Source of the DNA: Chloroflexota bacterium
Lineage (GTDB): Bacteria > Chloroflexota > UBA11872
DNA length: 64,000 nucleotides
Assembly (NCBI GenBank): GCA_026707285.1
Contig: JAPOXD010000007.1
Location: forward strand, 1 to 64,000
Direction: 5' to 3'
Part shown: positions 23,691 through 31,432 of the stretch, piece by piece
Numbering within the stretch: position 1 is the stretch's first letter
How the letters are laid out: each line of letters begins with the position of its first letter
Notes under the pieces: model-generated
Seen by the model: only the letters and a program-made list of their open reading frames with translations
What the model was told of the DNA's origin: nothing
Databases searched by the model: none
Translations under genes and position numbers: made by a program

Positions 23691-24545
23691 CTAGTCAAGC
23701 TCCAGGCGGTCGATTACTCCGCGGCGGATCTTGAATCCATGCTCGGCGGTCGGGAACGCGCCCTGCGCGACCTCGTCGCGGTACTGCGTCAACGCCTCGC
23801 GGGCGGCGCCGGCCAGGTCGGCATAGCGCCGCGCGTGGCGCGGGGGCGATCGGAAGGCCAGCCCCAGCAGATCGTGCAGCACCTGAATCTGGCCGTCGCA
23901 GTTCGGGCCCGCGCCGATGCCGATCGTCGGAATCGCCAATTGTTCTGTCACGACGGCGGCCAGGCGCGCCGGAATGGCTTCCAGGACCACGGCGAACGCG
24001 CCCGCGGCCTCCTGGGCTCGCGCGCCGTCCACCACGCGCTGCGCTCCCGCCAGGTTGACCCCCTGCGCCAGGTAGCCGCCGGTCGCGAGTACGGACTGCG
24101 GCGTGAGGCCCACGTGCGCCATGACCGGGATGCCGCGGGCCGTCAGCCCTTCGGTGATGCCGGCCACTTCGGCTCCGCCTTCCAGCTTCACCGCCGTCGC
24201 GCCGCCGTCGCGCACCAGACGCGCGGCGTTGTGCAGGGCGTCGTCGAGCGTGGCGTAGGACATGAACGGCAGGTCGCCGATGACCAGGGTGGAAGAAACG
24301 GCACGGGTGACCGCGGCGGTGTGGTGCACGATGTCATCGACAGTCACGTGCAGCTCGCGCGCGTGCCCCAGCACGTTTGGCCCCAGGCTGTCGCCGACGA
24401 GAATCCCGTCGACCCCGGCCTCCTCGGCGAGGCGGGCAAACGGGGCGTCGTAGGCCGTGACGCACACGAGCGGCGCCCCGCCCTTGCGGGCTCGGAAACC
24501 GCTTGCGGTCAGCGGCGCCTCACTCGAAGCTGCCTCGTGCGCCAT
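23691..24545 (-). CDS. panB: 3-methyl-2-oxobutanoate hydroxymethyltransferase
   Basis: First committed enzyme of pantothenate synthesis: transfers a hydroxymethyl group from 5,10-methylene-THF to ketoisovalerate. CVTAYDAPFARLAEEAGVDG, ILVGDSLGPNVLGH (metal-binding Asp), VIGDLPFMSY (second Asp), AVKLEGG, GIPVMAHVGLTPQSV and IPTIGIGAGPNCDGQIQV are family motifs. 284 aa. Convergent with the chaperonin gene (5-base gap). No panC/panD nearby. Confidence 0.95.
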   Translation of the reverse strand: MAHEAASSEAPLTASGFRARKGGAPLVCVTAYDAPFARLAEEAGVDGILVGDSLGPNVLGHARELHVTVDDIVHHTAAVTRAVSSTLVIGDLPFMSYATLDDALHNAARLVRDGGATAVKLEGGAEVAGITEGLTARGIPVMAHVGLTPQSVLATGGYLAQGVNLAGAQRVVDGARAQEAAGAFAVVLEAIPARLAAVVTEQLAIPTIGIGAGPNCDGQIQVLHDLLGLAFRSPPRHARRYADLAGAAREALTQYRDEVAQGAFPTAEHGFKIRRGVIDRLELD

Positions 24546-24580
24546 GCGTTGATGGTACGCCCTCGGCAGGACCGCGGTCG

Positions 24581-24991
24581 CTAGTAGGCGTACCGCTCCT
24601 CACGCGACCAATCCACCGGCGCGAAGCTCGGCCTGGTCGGCATGCGGGTCAGCAGCTCGGGGTCCAGGTCCGACTCGTCGTAGAGGCCGCGAATCTGATT
24701 GGAGGGCAGGTTGAACTCGCGGGTCATTTCCTCGTAGAACGACTCGATGGCCTTGTAGCGGTGGAACCACTCGACCGGGTCGTCGAACGAGTCGCAGTGG
24801 TCGGCGAAGTAGAGCACGATGTCCCGCACGCTGACCTCGACGGGACTCGTTCGTCGGGGCAGGCAGGTGCGGAAGTCGTCAATCCATCCGATCTGGCGCC
24901 TCACGTCGCGAGCAGGCAGGCGCCGACGCCGGCTGAGCTGCTCCGTATACCATGCGAGGGCGGTCCGAAAACTCGTGCACTCCGCTGCCAT
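24581..24991 (-). CDS. Hypothetical protein, possible recombinase core-binding-like fold
   Basis: A 136-aa protein of unknown family. ATG 24991 is preceded by a strong GGGGGAGG ribosome site, which decides the start; the track's 25066 start is upstream of it. Sequence is mainly helical and charged: SFRTALAWYTEQLSRRRRLP, ARDVRRQIGWIDDF, VSVRDIVLYFADH, YKAIESFYEEMTREFNLPSN. The alternation and AIESFYEEM-type helix recall the N-terminal SAM-like core-binding domain of tyrosine recombinases, but there is no catalytic domain. That comparison is weak. Two perfect palindromes lie upstream. Confidence 0.55.
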   Translation of the reverse strand: MAAECTSFRTALAWYTEQLSRRRRLPARDVRRQIGWIDDFRTCLPRRTSPVEVSVRDIVLYFADHCDSFDDPVEWFHRYKAIESFYEEMTREFNLPSNQIRGLYDESDLDPELLTRMPTRPSFAPVDWSREERYAY

Positions 24992-25059
24992 CGATTGCCT
25001 CCCCCTGACAACTTGTGCCCGCGGACCTCGCCCTGGCCGACTGCCCAGATAAAGACAAT

Positions 25060-25082
25060 CGCCCATCCAAAATGGATGGGCG
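25060..25082. repeat. Inverted repeat CGCCCATCCA-AAA-TGGATGGGCG
   Basis: Perfect 10-bp arms with a three-base spacer. It lies about 70 bases upstream of the orphan gene start at 24991. No U-tract, so an operator is at least as likely as a terminator. Confidence 0.7.
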
Positions 25083-25158
25083 ACGGCGGCGCCTTATTCG
25101 AAGCGGTCGGAATGACGGACCACGAGCGAGCCTCCCCAAGCCCGAAAATGCAGCAACG

Positions 25159-25176
25159 TTACGGCCGGGGCCGTAA
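25159..25176. repeat. Inverted repeat TTACGGCC-GG-GGCCGTAA
   Basis: Perfect 8-bp arms, about 170 bases upstream of the orphan gene. Candidate operator or recombinase site. Confidence 0.6.
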
Positions 25177-25448
25177 GCTGCTTCAACTGTAAGCCTTACT
25201 ACGCCAATGTCAATAGTTCACCTTCGCGAAAGGCGAGAAGTTTATCGTTCGCGAGTCGGGCATCGACGTTGGCGAACTATTTTGAAGCATCAAAATACGT
25301 CAAACTGTTCGACCGGTGTCCGCCGTGCATGCAGCCCGTCCCTATCGTTTCAGATAGGCGCCGCGCGACTTGTCATAAGTGTTTGTCGTGACAGCCCGAG
25401 TTCACCACTGCCGCCGGGCGTTGGATCTGGTCCAGCCGGACGTGCCTC

Positions 25449-26819
25449 ATGACCGACCAGCCACGACCGCTGCCAATCGACAGCCCGCCCGCGCTGGCCG
25501 GTCGACGCGTGGTGGTGATGGGGCTGGGATTGCACGGCGGAGGGCTGGGCGTGGCCCAGTTCTTGCGGCGCCATGGCGCGTCGCTGGTGGTGACGGACCT
25601 GCGCGACGCGTCCCAACTGGCCCCAAGCCTGGAGCAGCTCGGCACGCAGGGCGTGCGCTACGTCCTTGGGCGCCACGACCTCCAGGACTTTCGTGACGCC
25701 GAGATCGTGGTGCGCAACCCCGCGGTTCCGCTGGATGCACCGGCGCTGGCCGTGGCGCGAGCGGCCGGCGCGCGCATCGAGATGGAGCTCACCATGTTCT
25801 TGCGCTGGTGTCCCGCGTCGCACGTGGTGGCCGTGACCGGCACCCGCGGCAAGACGACCACCGCTGCCGCCGTGCACGCCATGCTGCACGCCGCCGGTCG
25901 GCCCACACGGCTCGCGGGGAACATGGGCGTCTCGGCGCTGACCCAGCTCGACGAGATTCAAGCCGACGAGGTGGTGGTGCTCGAGATGTCGAGCTGGCAA
26001 ACGGAGGGCCTGGCGGGAGCCGGCGTGCGCGCATCGGGCGCCATCGTCACCAACCTGCTGCCCGATCACCTCAATCGCTATGACTCGATGGAGACCTATG
26101 CCGCCGCCAAGGCCGAGTTGCTCCGCGCCCAGCAGCCGGGCGATTGGGCCGTGCTGCCCGCCGGTCCCGGCTGGGGCGATTGGTTCGCGGACCGCGCGCG
26201 GGGCCGCGTCGTCCGGGTTCCCGCCGGGGCCGAGCCGGCGGGCTGGAGCGAGGCCGGGCTGCGCGGCGCGCACAACCGCGCGAACCTGGCGGCGGCGGCG
26301 CTGGCCGCCCAGGAACTCGGCGTGCCGGAAGCGGCGGTGCGCCAAGCCGTCGCCGGCTTCACCGGCGTGGCGCACCGCCAGGACTTCCTCGGGACGATCG
26401 CCTCCGTTCGCGTCTATAACGACACCACCGCAACCATTCCGGACGCGACCCTGGCGGCCCTCGACACCATTCCGGGGCCCTGGGTGCTCATCGCCGGCGG
26501 TTCGGACAAGCGGCTCGACTTCAGCGCGCTGGCGCGGCGCTTGGAGAGCGACGCCGGCATACGCGGCGTCGTGTTGCTTCCGGGCGCCGGCACCGATCGC
26601 TTGATCCCACAGTTGGGTTCGCTGTCGCCGGTGGTGGTTGACGACATGGACGCCGCCGTCGCGGCCGCGCTCGACATGGCCGAGCCAGGCGACGCGCTGC
26701 TGCTCTCGCCGGCGTGCGCCTCGTTTGGACTATTCGCGCACGAGTTCGACAGAGGGGCGCAGTTCATCGCGGCGGTCGAGGCGCGCGGGCTCGCCCGTCC
26801 GCCTCGCGGCGATCCTTAG
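25449..26819 (+). CDS. murD: UDP-N-acetylmuramoylalanine--D-glutamate ligase
   Basis: Cytoplasmic Mur ligase that adds D-Glu to UDP-MurNAc-L-Ala. VVVMGLGLHGGGLGVAQFLR is the N-terminal UDP-binding Rossmann motif, AVTGTRGKTTTAAAVHAML the ATP P-loop, VLEMSSWQTEGL and LPDHLNRYDSMETY the central domain signatures, AHNRANLAAAALAA the hinge, and YNDTTATIPDATLAAL the C-terminal (N-D-T/S) motif. 456 aa, normal. It stands outside any mur/dcw cluster. Confidence 0.94.
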   Translation: MTDQPRPLPIDSPPALAGRRVVVMGLGLHGGGLGVAQFLRRHGASLVVTDLRDASQLAPSLEQLGTQGVRYVLGRHDLQDFRDAEIVVRNPAVPLDAPALAVARAAGARIEMELTMFLRWCPASHVVAVTGTRGKTTTAAAVHAMLHAAGRPTRLAGNMGVSALTQLDEIQADEVVVLEMSSWQTEGLAGAGVRASGAIVTNLLPDHLNRYDSMETYAAAKAELLRAQQPGDWAVLPAGPGWGDWFADRARGRVVRVPAGAEPAGWSEAGLRGAHNRANLAAAALAAQELGVPEAAVRQAVAGFTGVAHRQDFLGTIASVRVYNDTTATIPDATLAALDTIPGPWVLIAGGSDKRLDFSALARRLESDAGIRGVVLLPGAGTDRLIPQLGSLSPVVVDDMDAAVAAALDMAEPGDALLLSPACASFGLFAHEFDRGAQFIAAVEARGLARPPRGDP

Positions 26820-26835
26820 GTCGGGTATTGGCGCG

Positions 26836-27489
26836 TCAGTCCTTCAGCCGGAGGCCACCGAAAATTGCCGTTCCCCGCAGATTGATCGTGATCGCGTCTG
26901 ATCCCGAGGCGGGACGCTGATCCTCGACGCCGCCAAACAGCGCCAGCACGTCGTTCTGCACCGCCGCATCCGGCGGCAGGCGGATTTCGACGCCGCCGAA
27001 GAGGCACGAGACGTCGATGGTCGCCGGCGGGTTGTCCATGCGCGCCTCACGCAAGTCGAGCTCCACGCTGCCGAAGATTGACGTGGCCTGCAGCTGGCCA
27101 AGCGGTCCGTTCACCCGGTCCTGCACCCCGTGGAACACGGCGACATAATTCGCGCCGCCGTCGGGGGTGGTGCGTCCCCGCGACGTGCGCCAGAAGATGA
27201 GCAGCAGACCGAAGAAGATAACGAGGACCGGCCATATCGCCGATCGAACGCCATCGGGCACTTCATCCAGGATCGTCAGCTGCACGGCCACGCCCACCGC
27301 GATCAGCAGCAGGGGGCCGACGGGCTGGCGGAACCCCGTGCGCGCCAGCGCCCACAGCCCGATCAGAACAATGACCGAGGGAAAGAATCGCCACGGGCTG
27401 CCGCCCACGTCGAGGTTGTCCAGCAGCAGGGCCAGCCCAACCGCGATGATGACCAGCCCGATGAGGACTTGCCCCGAATTGCGTCGCAC
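26836..27489 (-). CDS. LiaF-like membrane protein
   Basis: A 217-aa protein with four N-terminal membrane helices (VLIGLVIIAVGLALLLDNL, FFPSVIVLIGLWAL, VGPLLLIAVGVAVQL, AIWPVLVIFFGLLLIFW) and a soluble C-terminal beta domain with repeated ATSIFGSVELDLREA and CLFGGVEIRLPPDA, the LiaF/DUF2154 pattern. LiaF proteins sense envelope stress and restrain LiaRS-type two-component systems, but no such system is adjacent. GTG 27489 follows GGAGG at 7 bases and fixes the start; the track ORF extending to 28356 is a shadow. Convergent with murD. Confidence 0.8.
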   Translation of the reverse strand: MRRNSGQVLIGLVIIAVGLALLLDNLDVGGSPWRFFPSVIVLIGLWALARTGFRQPVGPLLLIAVGVAVQLTILDEVPDGVRSAIWPVLVIFFGLLLIFWRTSRGRTTPDGGANYVAVFHGVQDRVNGPLGQLQATSIFGSVELDLREARMDNPPATIDVSCLFGGVEIRLPPDAAVQNDVLALFGGVEDQRPASGSDAITINLRGTAIFGGLRLKD

Positions 27490-27630
27490 GGCGCCACCTC
27501 CACGCGGGCTGCCGCGCGTGACGGCAGCGCATTCAGTATGGGCCATCTGCCGTGTGCCGTGCACACCGGGGAGCCCCGCGCATAATGGCCCCAGCGCCGC
27601 CTCGGGCGCACCGAATGACGGAGCGCGCTC

Positions 27631-28368
27631 CTGACGATCCTGGTCATTGCCGACGTGCATGGCAACCTCGCCGCGCTCGACGCCGTGCTCCGTGCCGCCG
27701 GCAGCGTCGACGAGGTCTGGTGCCTGGGCGATCTGGTTGGCTATGGGCCGTCCCCAAACGAGGTCGTCGAGCGCCTGCGGGAGCTGCCCCTGCGGTCGCT
27801 GGTCGGAAATCACGATTGGGGGTCCATTGGCAAGGCCGACCTGGTTCGGTTCAACGCCGATGCCCGCACGGCCTGCGAGTGGACCGGCGGCGTGCTCACG
27901 CCGGTCAACCGGCAGTATCTGGCCGACCTCGAGCCGGCCGGAATGTTCGGCGATGTCGCGGTCGCCCACGGCAGCCCCCAGGACCCCGTTTGGGAGTACA
28001 TCACCAACGCGCGCATCGCGATTGCCAATTTCGGCTATTTCGCCAGCGACATCTGCCTCGTTGGGCACACGCACGTCCCGCTGGTGTTCCGCTGGCGCAG
28101 CGGGGCCACCGGCAGCGAGGCCTTCATCACCGAGGTCCCGACGCCCGGGCAGCGCATCGTGGTCGACGACGATCGACTGATTGTCAATCCCGGCAGCGTG
28201 GGTCAGCCGCGGGACGGCGATCCGCGCGCCGCCTTTGCCCTCTTCGATCCCGAGGCCCGCACGCTCCAGGTCGAGCGCGCGACCTATGACGTCGCCCAGG
28301 TCCAGCGCCGCATGACCGACCTCGGCCTGCCGGAGCGGCTCTCCATTCGCCTGCAATATGGGTGGTAG
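27631..28368 (+). CDS. Metallophosphoesterase (YfcE/MJ0936-like)
   Basis: A 245-aa calcineurin-like phosphoesterase. Metal ligands: ILVIADVHGN (D-x-H), VWCLGDLVGYGP (GD), VGNHDWGS (GNHD), VAHGSP (H) and VGHTHVPLVF (GHTH). The track begins at GTG 27655, inside the D-x-H motif, which would destroy the site. In-frame upstream starts are only CTG: CTG 27631 lies seven bases after GGAG and gives LTILVIADVHGN, just where family members start, so I take it. A stop at 27616 rules out anything longer. Substrate not known (phosphodiesters or phosphoproteins in relatives). Confidence 0.85.
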   Translation: MTILVIADVHGNLAALDAVLRAAGSVDEVWCLGDLVGYGPSPNEVVERLRELPLRSLVGNHDWGSIGKADLVRFNADARTACEWTGGVLTPVNRQYLADLEPAGMFGDVAVAHGSPQDPVWEYITNARIAIANFGYFASDICLVGHTHVPLVFRWRSGATGSEAFITEVPTPGQRIVVDDDRLIVNPGSVGQPRDGDPRAAFALFDPEARTLQVERATYDVAQVQRRMTDLGLPERLSIRLQYGW

Positions 28369-28393
28369 CCGGCACGGCGCGAACGCTCGGCGC

Positions 28394-28399
28394 TATAAT
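28394..28399 (+). promoter_or_regulatory. Consensus -10 box for the SWIM gene leader
   Basis: TATAAT in GGCGCTATAATTGCCC, matching the consensus exactly, 26 bases after the metallophosphoesterase stop. The -35 region is poor. A transcript would begin close to the ATG at 28405. Confidence 0.55.
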
Positions 28400-28404
28400 T
28401 GCCC

Positions 28405-28512
28405 ATGCATCAGCAGCGCTTGGTTTGCGTGCGGTTGTCAACGCATCGAGCCGCTGAGCCTTGGGCGCCCGGTCGTGTCCGGGCGCTTTTTCATTGGAGT
28501 GGGGCGGCGTAA
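28405..28512 (+). CDS. Possible leader peptide (35 codons)
   Basis: ATG 28405 opens MHQQRLVCVRLSTHRAAEP and runs to TAA 28510, overlapping the Shine-Dalgarno region of the SWIM gene. The ATG is about six bases after the -10 box, so the message could be leaderless. The terminator-like hairpin lies inside this ORF. It would fit attenuation by translation, but may be a chance ORF. Confidence 0.35.
   Translation: MHQQRLVCVRLSTHRAAEPWAPGRVRALFHWSGAA
28465..28491 (+). terminator. Attenuator-like hairpin with U5 tract
   Basis: GCGCCCGG-TCGTGT-CCGGGCGC followed by TTTTTC: perfect 8-bp GC stem with a U run, the classical intrinsic terminator. It lies between the TATAAT box and the SWIM gene, 33 bases before the GTG start, so it must be read through or not formed for expression. 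Confidence 0.8.
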
Positions 28513-28523
28513 GGAGGTCTCGC

Positions 28524-28775
28524 GTGCAGTCGAGTCTGATCAGCAAGGTCCAGAAAGCCCAGAAGTACGCTCAAGAACCGCATCGCATCCACTTCGAGGC
28601 GTTGACCGTGCGGTTCGATGGCGACAACAACGATCATGTGATCAGGCTGGCCGACGGTGCGTGGAGTTGTGACTGCGAGTTCTTCATGGTTTGGCAGACG
28701 TGCAGCCACACCATGGCGCTCGAGAAGTTGCTTGAAGGCATGGTCCCGGTCGGAAGCGCCTCGGCCGCCGGCTAG
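28524..28775 (+). CDS. Small SWIM-type zinc-finger protein
   Basis: An 83-aa protein. QSSLISKVQKAQKYAQEPHR forms an N-terminal basic helix, then IHFEALTVRFDGDNNDHVIR beta strands, then the zinc motif WSCDCEFF...QTCSHTMALEKLL, a C-x-C-(x)n-C-x-H SWIM finger. GTG 28524 follows AAGGAGGT at six bases; the track start at 28461 runs through the terminator. SWIM fingers bind nucleic acid or partner proteins. It stands just before smpB-ssrA and has its own leader, so it is probably regulated separately. Function not known. Confidence 0.8.
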   Translation: MQSSLISKVQKAQKYAQEPHRIHFEALTVRFDGDNNDHVIRLADGAWSCDCEFFMVWQTCSHTMALEKLLEGMVPVGSASAAG

Positions 28776-28831
28776 CCCCGCGCCCAGCCCGCCTGCGGGC
28801 GAGGTCCGCGCACGGTCCGGCACGGACTAGC

Positions 28832-29320
28832 GTGGCGCGCAAACGCCGGCGGCGGCAGGCGACGCCGCCCCCAACCAGCCGGAATCGCACCCTCGCCGTC
28901 AACCGGCGCGCCCGTTACGACTACGTGGTGCTGGACACGTTCGACGCCGGCCTGGAGCTCCGCGGCACTGAAATCAAGAGCCTGCGCACCGGGTCGGTCT
29001 CGCTGCGCGAGGGCTATGTCGCCGTCCAGGACGGCGAAGCCTTCCTGCGCGACGTGCACATCGCGCGCTACAAGCCGGCCGCCGACGCCAATCACGATCC
29101 CGACCGCCCGCGCAAGTTGCTGCTCCACCGGGCCGAAATCGACGAGCTGGCGCGCCACACCATCCAGGCCGGGCAGACCGCCGTGCCGCTGAGGCTATAC
29201 CTCGACAAGGGATGGGCCAAGGTCGAGGTCGGGCTGGTGCGGGGACGGCGCGACTATGACAAGCGGGAAAAGATTCGCGCCCGCGACGATGCGCGTGAGA
29301 TCGCGCGGCGCATGCGCTAG
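28832..29320 (+). CDS. smpB: SsrA-binding protein SmpB
   Basis: tmRNA partner that mimics the anticodon arm and decodes stalled ribosomes. AVNRRARYDYVVLDTFDAGL, LRGTEIKSLRTGSVSLREGY, REGYVAVQDGEAFLRDVHIA, KLLLHRAEIDEL, VPLRLYLDKGWAKVEVGLVR and GRRDYDKREKIRARD are SmpB motifs; the basic N-terminal tail (RKRRRRQATPPP) is longer than usual. GTG 28832. The tmRNA gene starts 12 bases downstream. Confidence 0.95.
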   Translation: MARKRRRRQATPPPTSRNRTLAVNRRARYDYVVLDTFDAGLELRGTEIKSLRTGSVSLREGYVAVQDGEAFLRDVHIARYKPAADANHDPDRPRKLLLHRAEIDELARHTIQAGQTAVPLRLYLDKGWAKVEVGLVRGRRDYDKREKIRARDDAREIARRMR

Positions 29321-29332
29321 CATTGAATCGCT

Positions 29333-29688
29333 GGGGATGCCGGGTTTCGACAGAAGTCCGAGGTCCGCTGCTGCAGGTCGAGCATGCCGTCACGCTCGAA
29401 AAAAAGGCGGCAAACCAAGTAACTGGCGAGCAAGAAGCGCTCCCACTCGCGGCCTAAGCGCCGTGACGTCTGCCCGGCTCGTGCCTAGCGGGCCGGACCA
29501 GGCGCCAACTCCCTAGGCTGCGCCGGCAGAGGCGTCCGCATATGCCGGCTAAGACACGCGGACTGGTCGGGTTGCCCGCGGCCGAACGGCGGGCAAGTCG
29601 GCGAGAACCATAGCGATCGGCTATGCCTGTAGACGCGGCGGGGTGACGGCCTCTGGACGGGGCGTTCGACTCGCCCCCATCTCCACCA
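29333..29688 (+). ncRNA. ssrA: tmRNA (transfer-messenger RNA)
   Basis: 356 nt. The 5' end GGGGATGCCGGGTTTCGACA is the tmRNA signature and pairs with the 3' CATCTCC-ACCA; G3-U70 gives alanine identity. Resume codon GCA at 29410 opens the tag ORF ANQVTGEQEALPLAA, stop TAA 29455-29457. The T-arm GACGGGGCGTTCGACTCGCC lies at the 3' end and pseudoknot-forming repeats are between. Directly downstream of smpB, so the whole trans-translation pair is in one place. Confidence 0.95.
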
Positions 29689-29719
29689 TGGCGGGGCGGC
29701 GGCTGCCTACAATCGCGGC

Positions 29720-30187
29720 GTGAGCCGCCCTGCCCTTCCGGACAAGCACTTCACCGCCACCGGATTCCTGGTGCGTGACGGCAAGGTGCTGCTGGTCAAC
29801 CATCGCAAGCTCAAGAAGTGGCTCCCGATCGGCGGGCACATCGAGGCCGGCGAGGATCCCACGCAGGCTCTGCGCCGCGAGGTGCGCGAGGAAGTCGGCC
29901 TCGACATCGAAATCGTGGCGGACGTCCTGCCCGTGGACGACGATGACGTGCGGGGCCTGCCGCGACCCGAGACGATCCTGCTGGAGACCATCGAACCCGG
30001 GCACTTTCACATCGACCTCATCTATTTCGGTCACGCCGTGGGCGGCGAGCCCCGGTTGGCCGCGGCGGAGCACAGCGAGCAGCGCTGGTTCTCGTCGAAA
30101 GACCTTGGGGCCAGCCACATCAGCGACGACGTGCGCATCCTCGGACGCCGCGCCATCCAGGCGCTGGCTGCCGAAGCTTCGCCGTGA
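29720..30187 (+). CDS. Nudix hydrolase
   Basis: A 155-aa Nudix protein. FTATGFLVRDGKVLLVNHRK leads into a complete Nudix box GGHIEAGEDPTQALRREVRE plus EVGL. The HFHIDLIYFGHAVGGEPRLA part and EQRWFSSKDL are frequent in Nudix proteins of the MutT/NUDT type. GTG start 29720. The stop overlaps the GTG start of the beta-propeller gene (GTGA), so the two are translationally coupled. Confidence 0.85.
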   Translation: MSRPALPDKHFTATGFLVRDGKVLLVNHRKLKKWLPIGGHIEAGEDPTQALRREVREEVGLDIEIVADVLPVDDDDVRGLPRPETILLETIEPGHFHIDLIYFGHAVGGEPRLAAAEHSEQRWFSSKDLGASHISDDVRILGRRAIQALAAEASP

Positions 30188-30891
30188 CCCGGCGTTTCGA
30201 CCATGCGTTCCAGGCGCCTGTGGCACATCCCAACGGGCTGCAGGCCACCGACGAGGGCCTGTGGATCGCCGATCAGGACCAGGGCCGAGCGTTTCTGGTC
30301 GCCCCCGACGATGGCACGGTCATCCGGTCGTTCGCCACGGGCGCCGGAAAGTCGAGTGGGGTGACCTTCGGCCACGGCGCGCTCTGGATGTGCTCCAACG
30401 GCCTGCCGAAAACGCGCCCGCCGACGGCCATGGACACGGCGCGCACGCGGATCGTCAAAACTGATCCCCATACAGGCGCGATGCTGGCCCAGTTCCGCGC
30501 GCCCGGCGATAGCGACGTGCACGGCCTGGAGTGGACCGCCGAGGGCTTGTGGCTCACGACGCTGGATCAGCGCGCCCTGACGCTGGTTGACGCCGAATCG
30601 CTGGCGCCGCGCCGCGCCATTCCGGTGCCCATGGACCGCGCCCACGGGCTGGGCTGGGACGGGAACGCGCTCTGGTGCGCCTTCACCTCGGATCGAATGG
30701 TGCTGCGGCTGAACGCGCGGGACGGGGCCGTGCTGGAGCGTCTGGATCTCGATGGCGAGTCGTTCGAGCCACATGGGCTCACGATGCGCCAGGGCCGGCT
30801 GTGGATCTGCGACGCGGTTACTGGCGCCGTTTGGCGCCAGCGCGAGCCCGCTGCGGTCGCCCCGGCCGCCGCCGGGGCGACGGGTCGGTGA
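30184..30891 (+). CDS. SMP-30/NHL-like beta-propeller protein
   Basis: A 235-aa protein with repeated blades: PNGLQATDEGLWIADQDQGR, GVTFGHGALWMCSNGLPKT, DVHGLEWTAEGLWLTTLDQR, GLGWDGNALWCAFTSDRMVL, PHGLTMRQGRLWICDAVTGA. Each blade ends L-W-x, like gluconolactonase or glutamine-cyclotransferase-type propellers. No signal peptide, so it is cytoplasmic. Coupled to the Nudix gene. Its last 74 bases overlap the convergent methyltransferase gene. Confidence 0.75.
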   Translation: MTRRFDHAFQAPVAHPNGLQATDEGLWIADQDQGRAFLVAPDDGTVIRSFATGAGKSSGVTFGHGALWMCSNGLPKTRPPTAMDTARTRIVKTDPHTGAMLAQFRAPGDSDVHGLEWTAEGLWLTTLDQRALTLVDAESLAPRRAIPVPMDRAHGLGWDGNALWCAFTSDRMVLRLNARDGAVLERLDLDGESFEPHGLTMRQGRLWICDAVTGAVWRQREPAAVAPAAAGATGR

Positions 30892-31432
30892 TCGGTACGG
30901 CGTGGATGTACCAATAGCGCGAGCGAATCCCCGCGGCATCGCTATCCATCAGACCGATGAGTTCGCGCAGGTTAAAGGTGTTGCGCATGACTTGCGATAC
31001 CTCGGCGCCGGTGAGGCTGCGAAACGGGGAGTCGTGGGTCCTGAAGTCCGCCAGCGTGCCCATCACCGCCACGCCGGTGGATCGCAGCGTGCGTTGAAAC
31101 TCCCGCAGCGCGCGCCGGATGTCTTCGTTGCCATCGACGCCGAGCACCTGCAGCAGCCCGAAGCTGTAGACGGCGTCCAACGCGTCGGTGGCGATCGGCG
31201 TCCGGTCGGTGTCAGCCCGGACGTACCAGATGTTGGGATGCCGCGGCGCCAGCGCCAGCGCCTGGGCGTCGCGATCCATGGCAATCACCTGAGCGCCGGC
31301 GGCGAGCTGGACGGTGGCGCGGCCGGCGCCGCAGCCCGCGTCCAGAATAAGGCGCGCCGAGCGGAGCACCGCCATCCCGCGGGCGAGCACCGACACTTGA
31401 GACCCCGAGTCAGCAGCGGGCGAGCCAGGCAT
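30818..31432 (-). CDS. Class I SAM-dependent methyltransferase
   Basis: A 204-aa Rossmann methyltransferase. LILDAGCGAGRATVQLAAGA is motif I, VIAMDRDAQALALA binds the ribose of SAM, and TDALDAVYSFGLLQVL and LREFQRTLRSTGVAVMGTL are motifs IV-V. The substrate cannot be deduced. ATG 31432 sits inside the last 23 bases of the lipoate enzyme gene, so the two are probably one operon. The C-terminal tail (SPRRRPGRPQRARAGAKRRQ) overlaps the beta-propeller gene on the other strand and might be over-long. Confidence 0.8.
   Translation of the reverse strand: MPGSPAADSGSQVSVLARGMAVLRSARLILDAGCGAGRATVQLAAGAQVIAMDRDAQALALAPRHPNIWYVRADTDRTPIATDALDAVYSFGLLQVLGVDGNEDIRRALREFQRTLRSTGVAVMGTLADFRTHDSPFRSLTGAEVSQVMRNTFNLRELIGLMDSDAAGIRSRYWYIHAVPITDPSPRRRPGRPQRARAGAKRRQ

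Larger units (their letters stand above)
24992..25448. other. Palindrome-rich, AT-richer gap
   Basis: No gene is supported in this stretch. It holds the palindromes at 25060-25082 and 25159-25176, a short hairpin CCTATC...GATAGG near 25342-25360, and low-GC tracts near 25260-25300. It separates the minus-strand orphan gene from plus-strand murD and should contain promoters for both. Confidence 0.5.

Noticed and set aside
26836-28356. 506-aa minus-strand ORF
   Set aside because: Only the first 654 bases from 26836 encode the LiaF-like protein; the rest is a shadow of the metallophosphoesterase gene, and GTG 27489 has a proper ribosome site.
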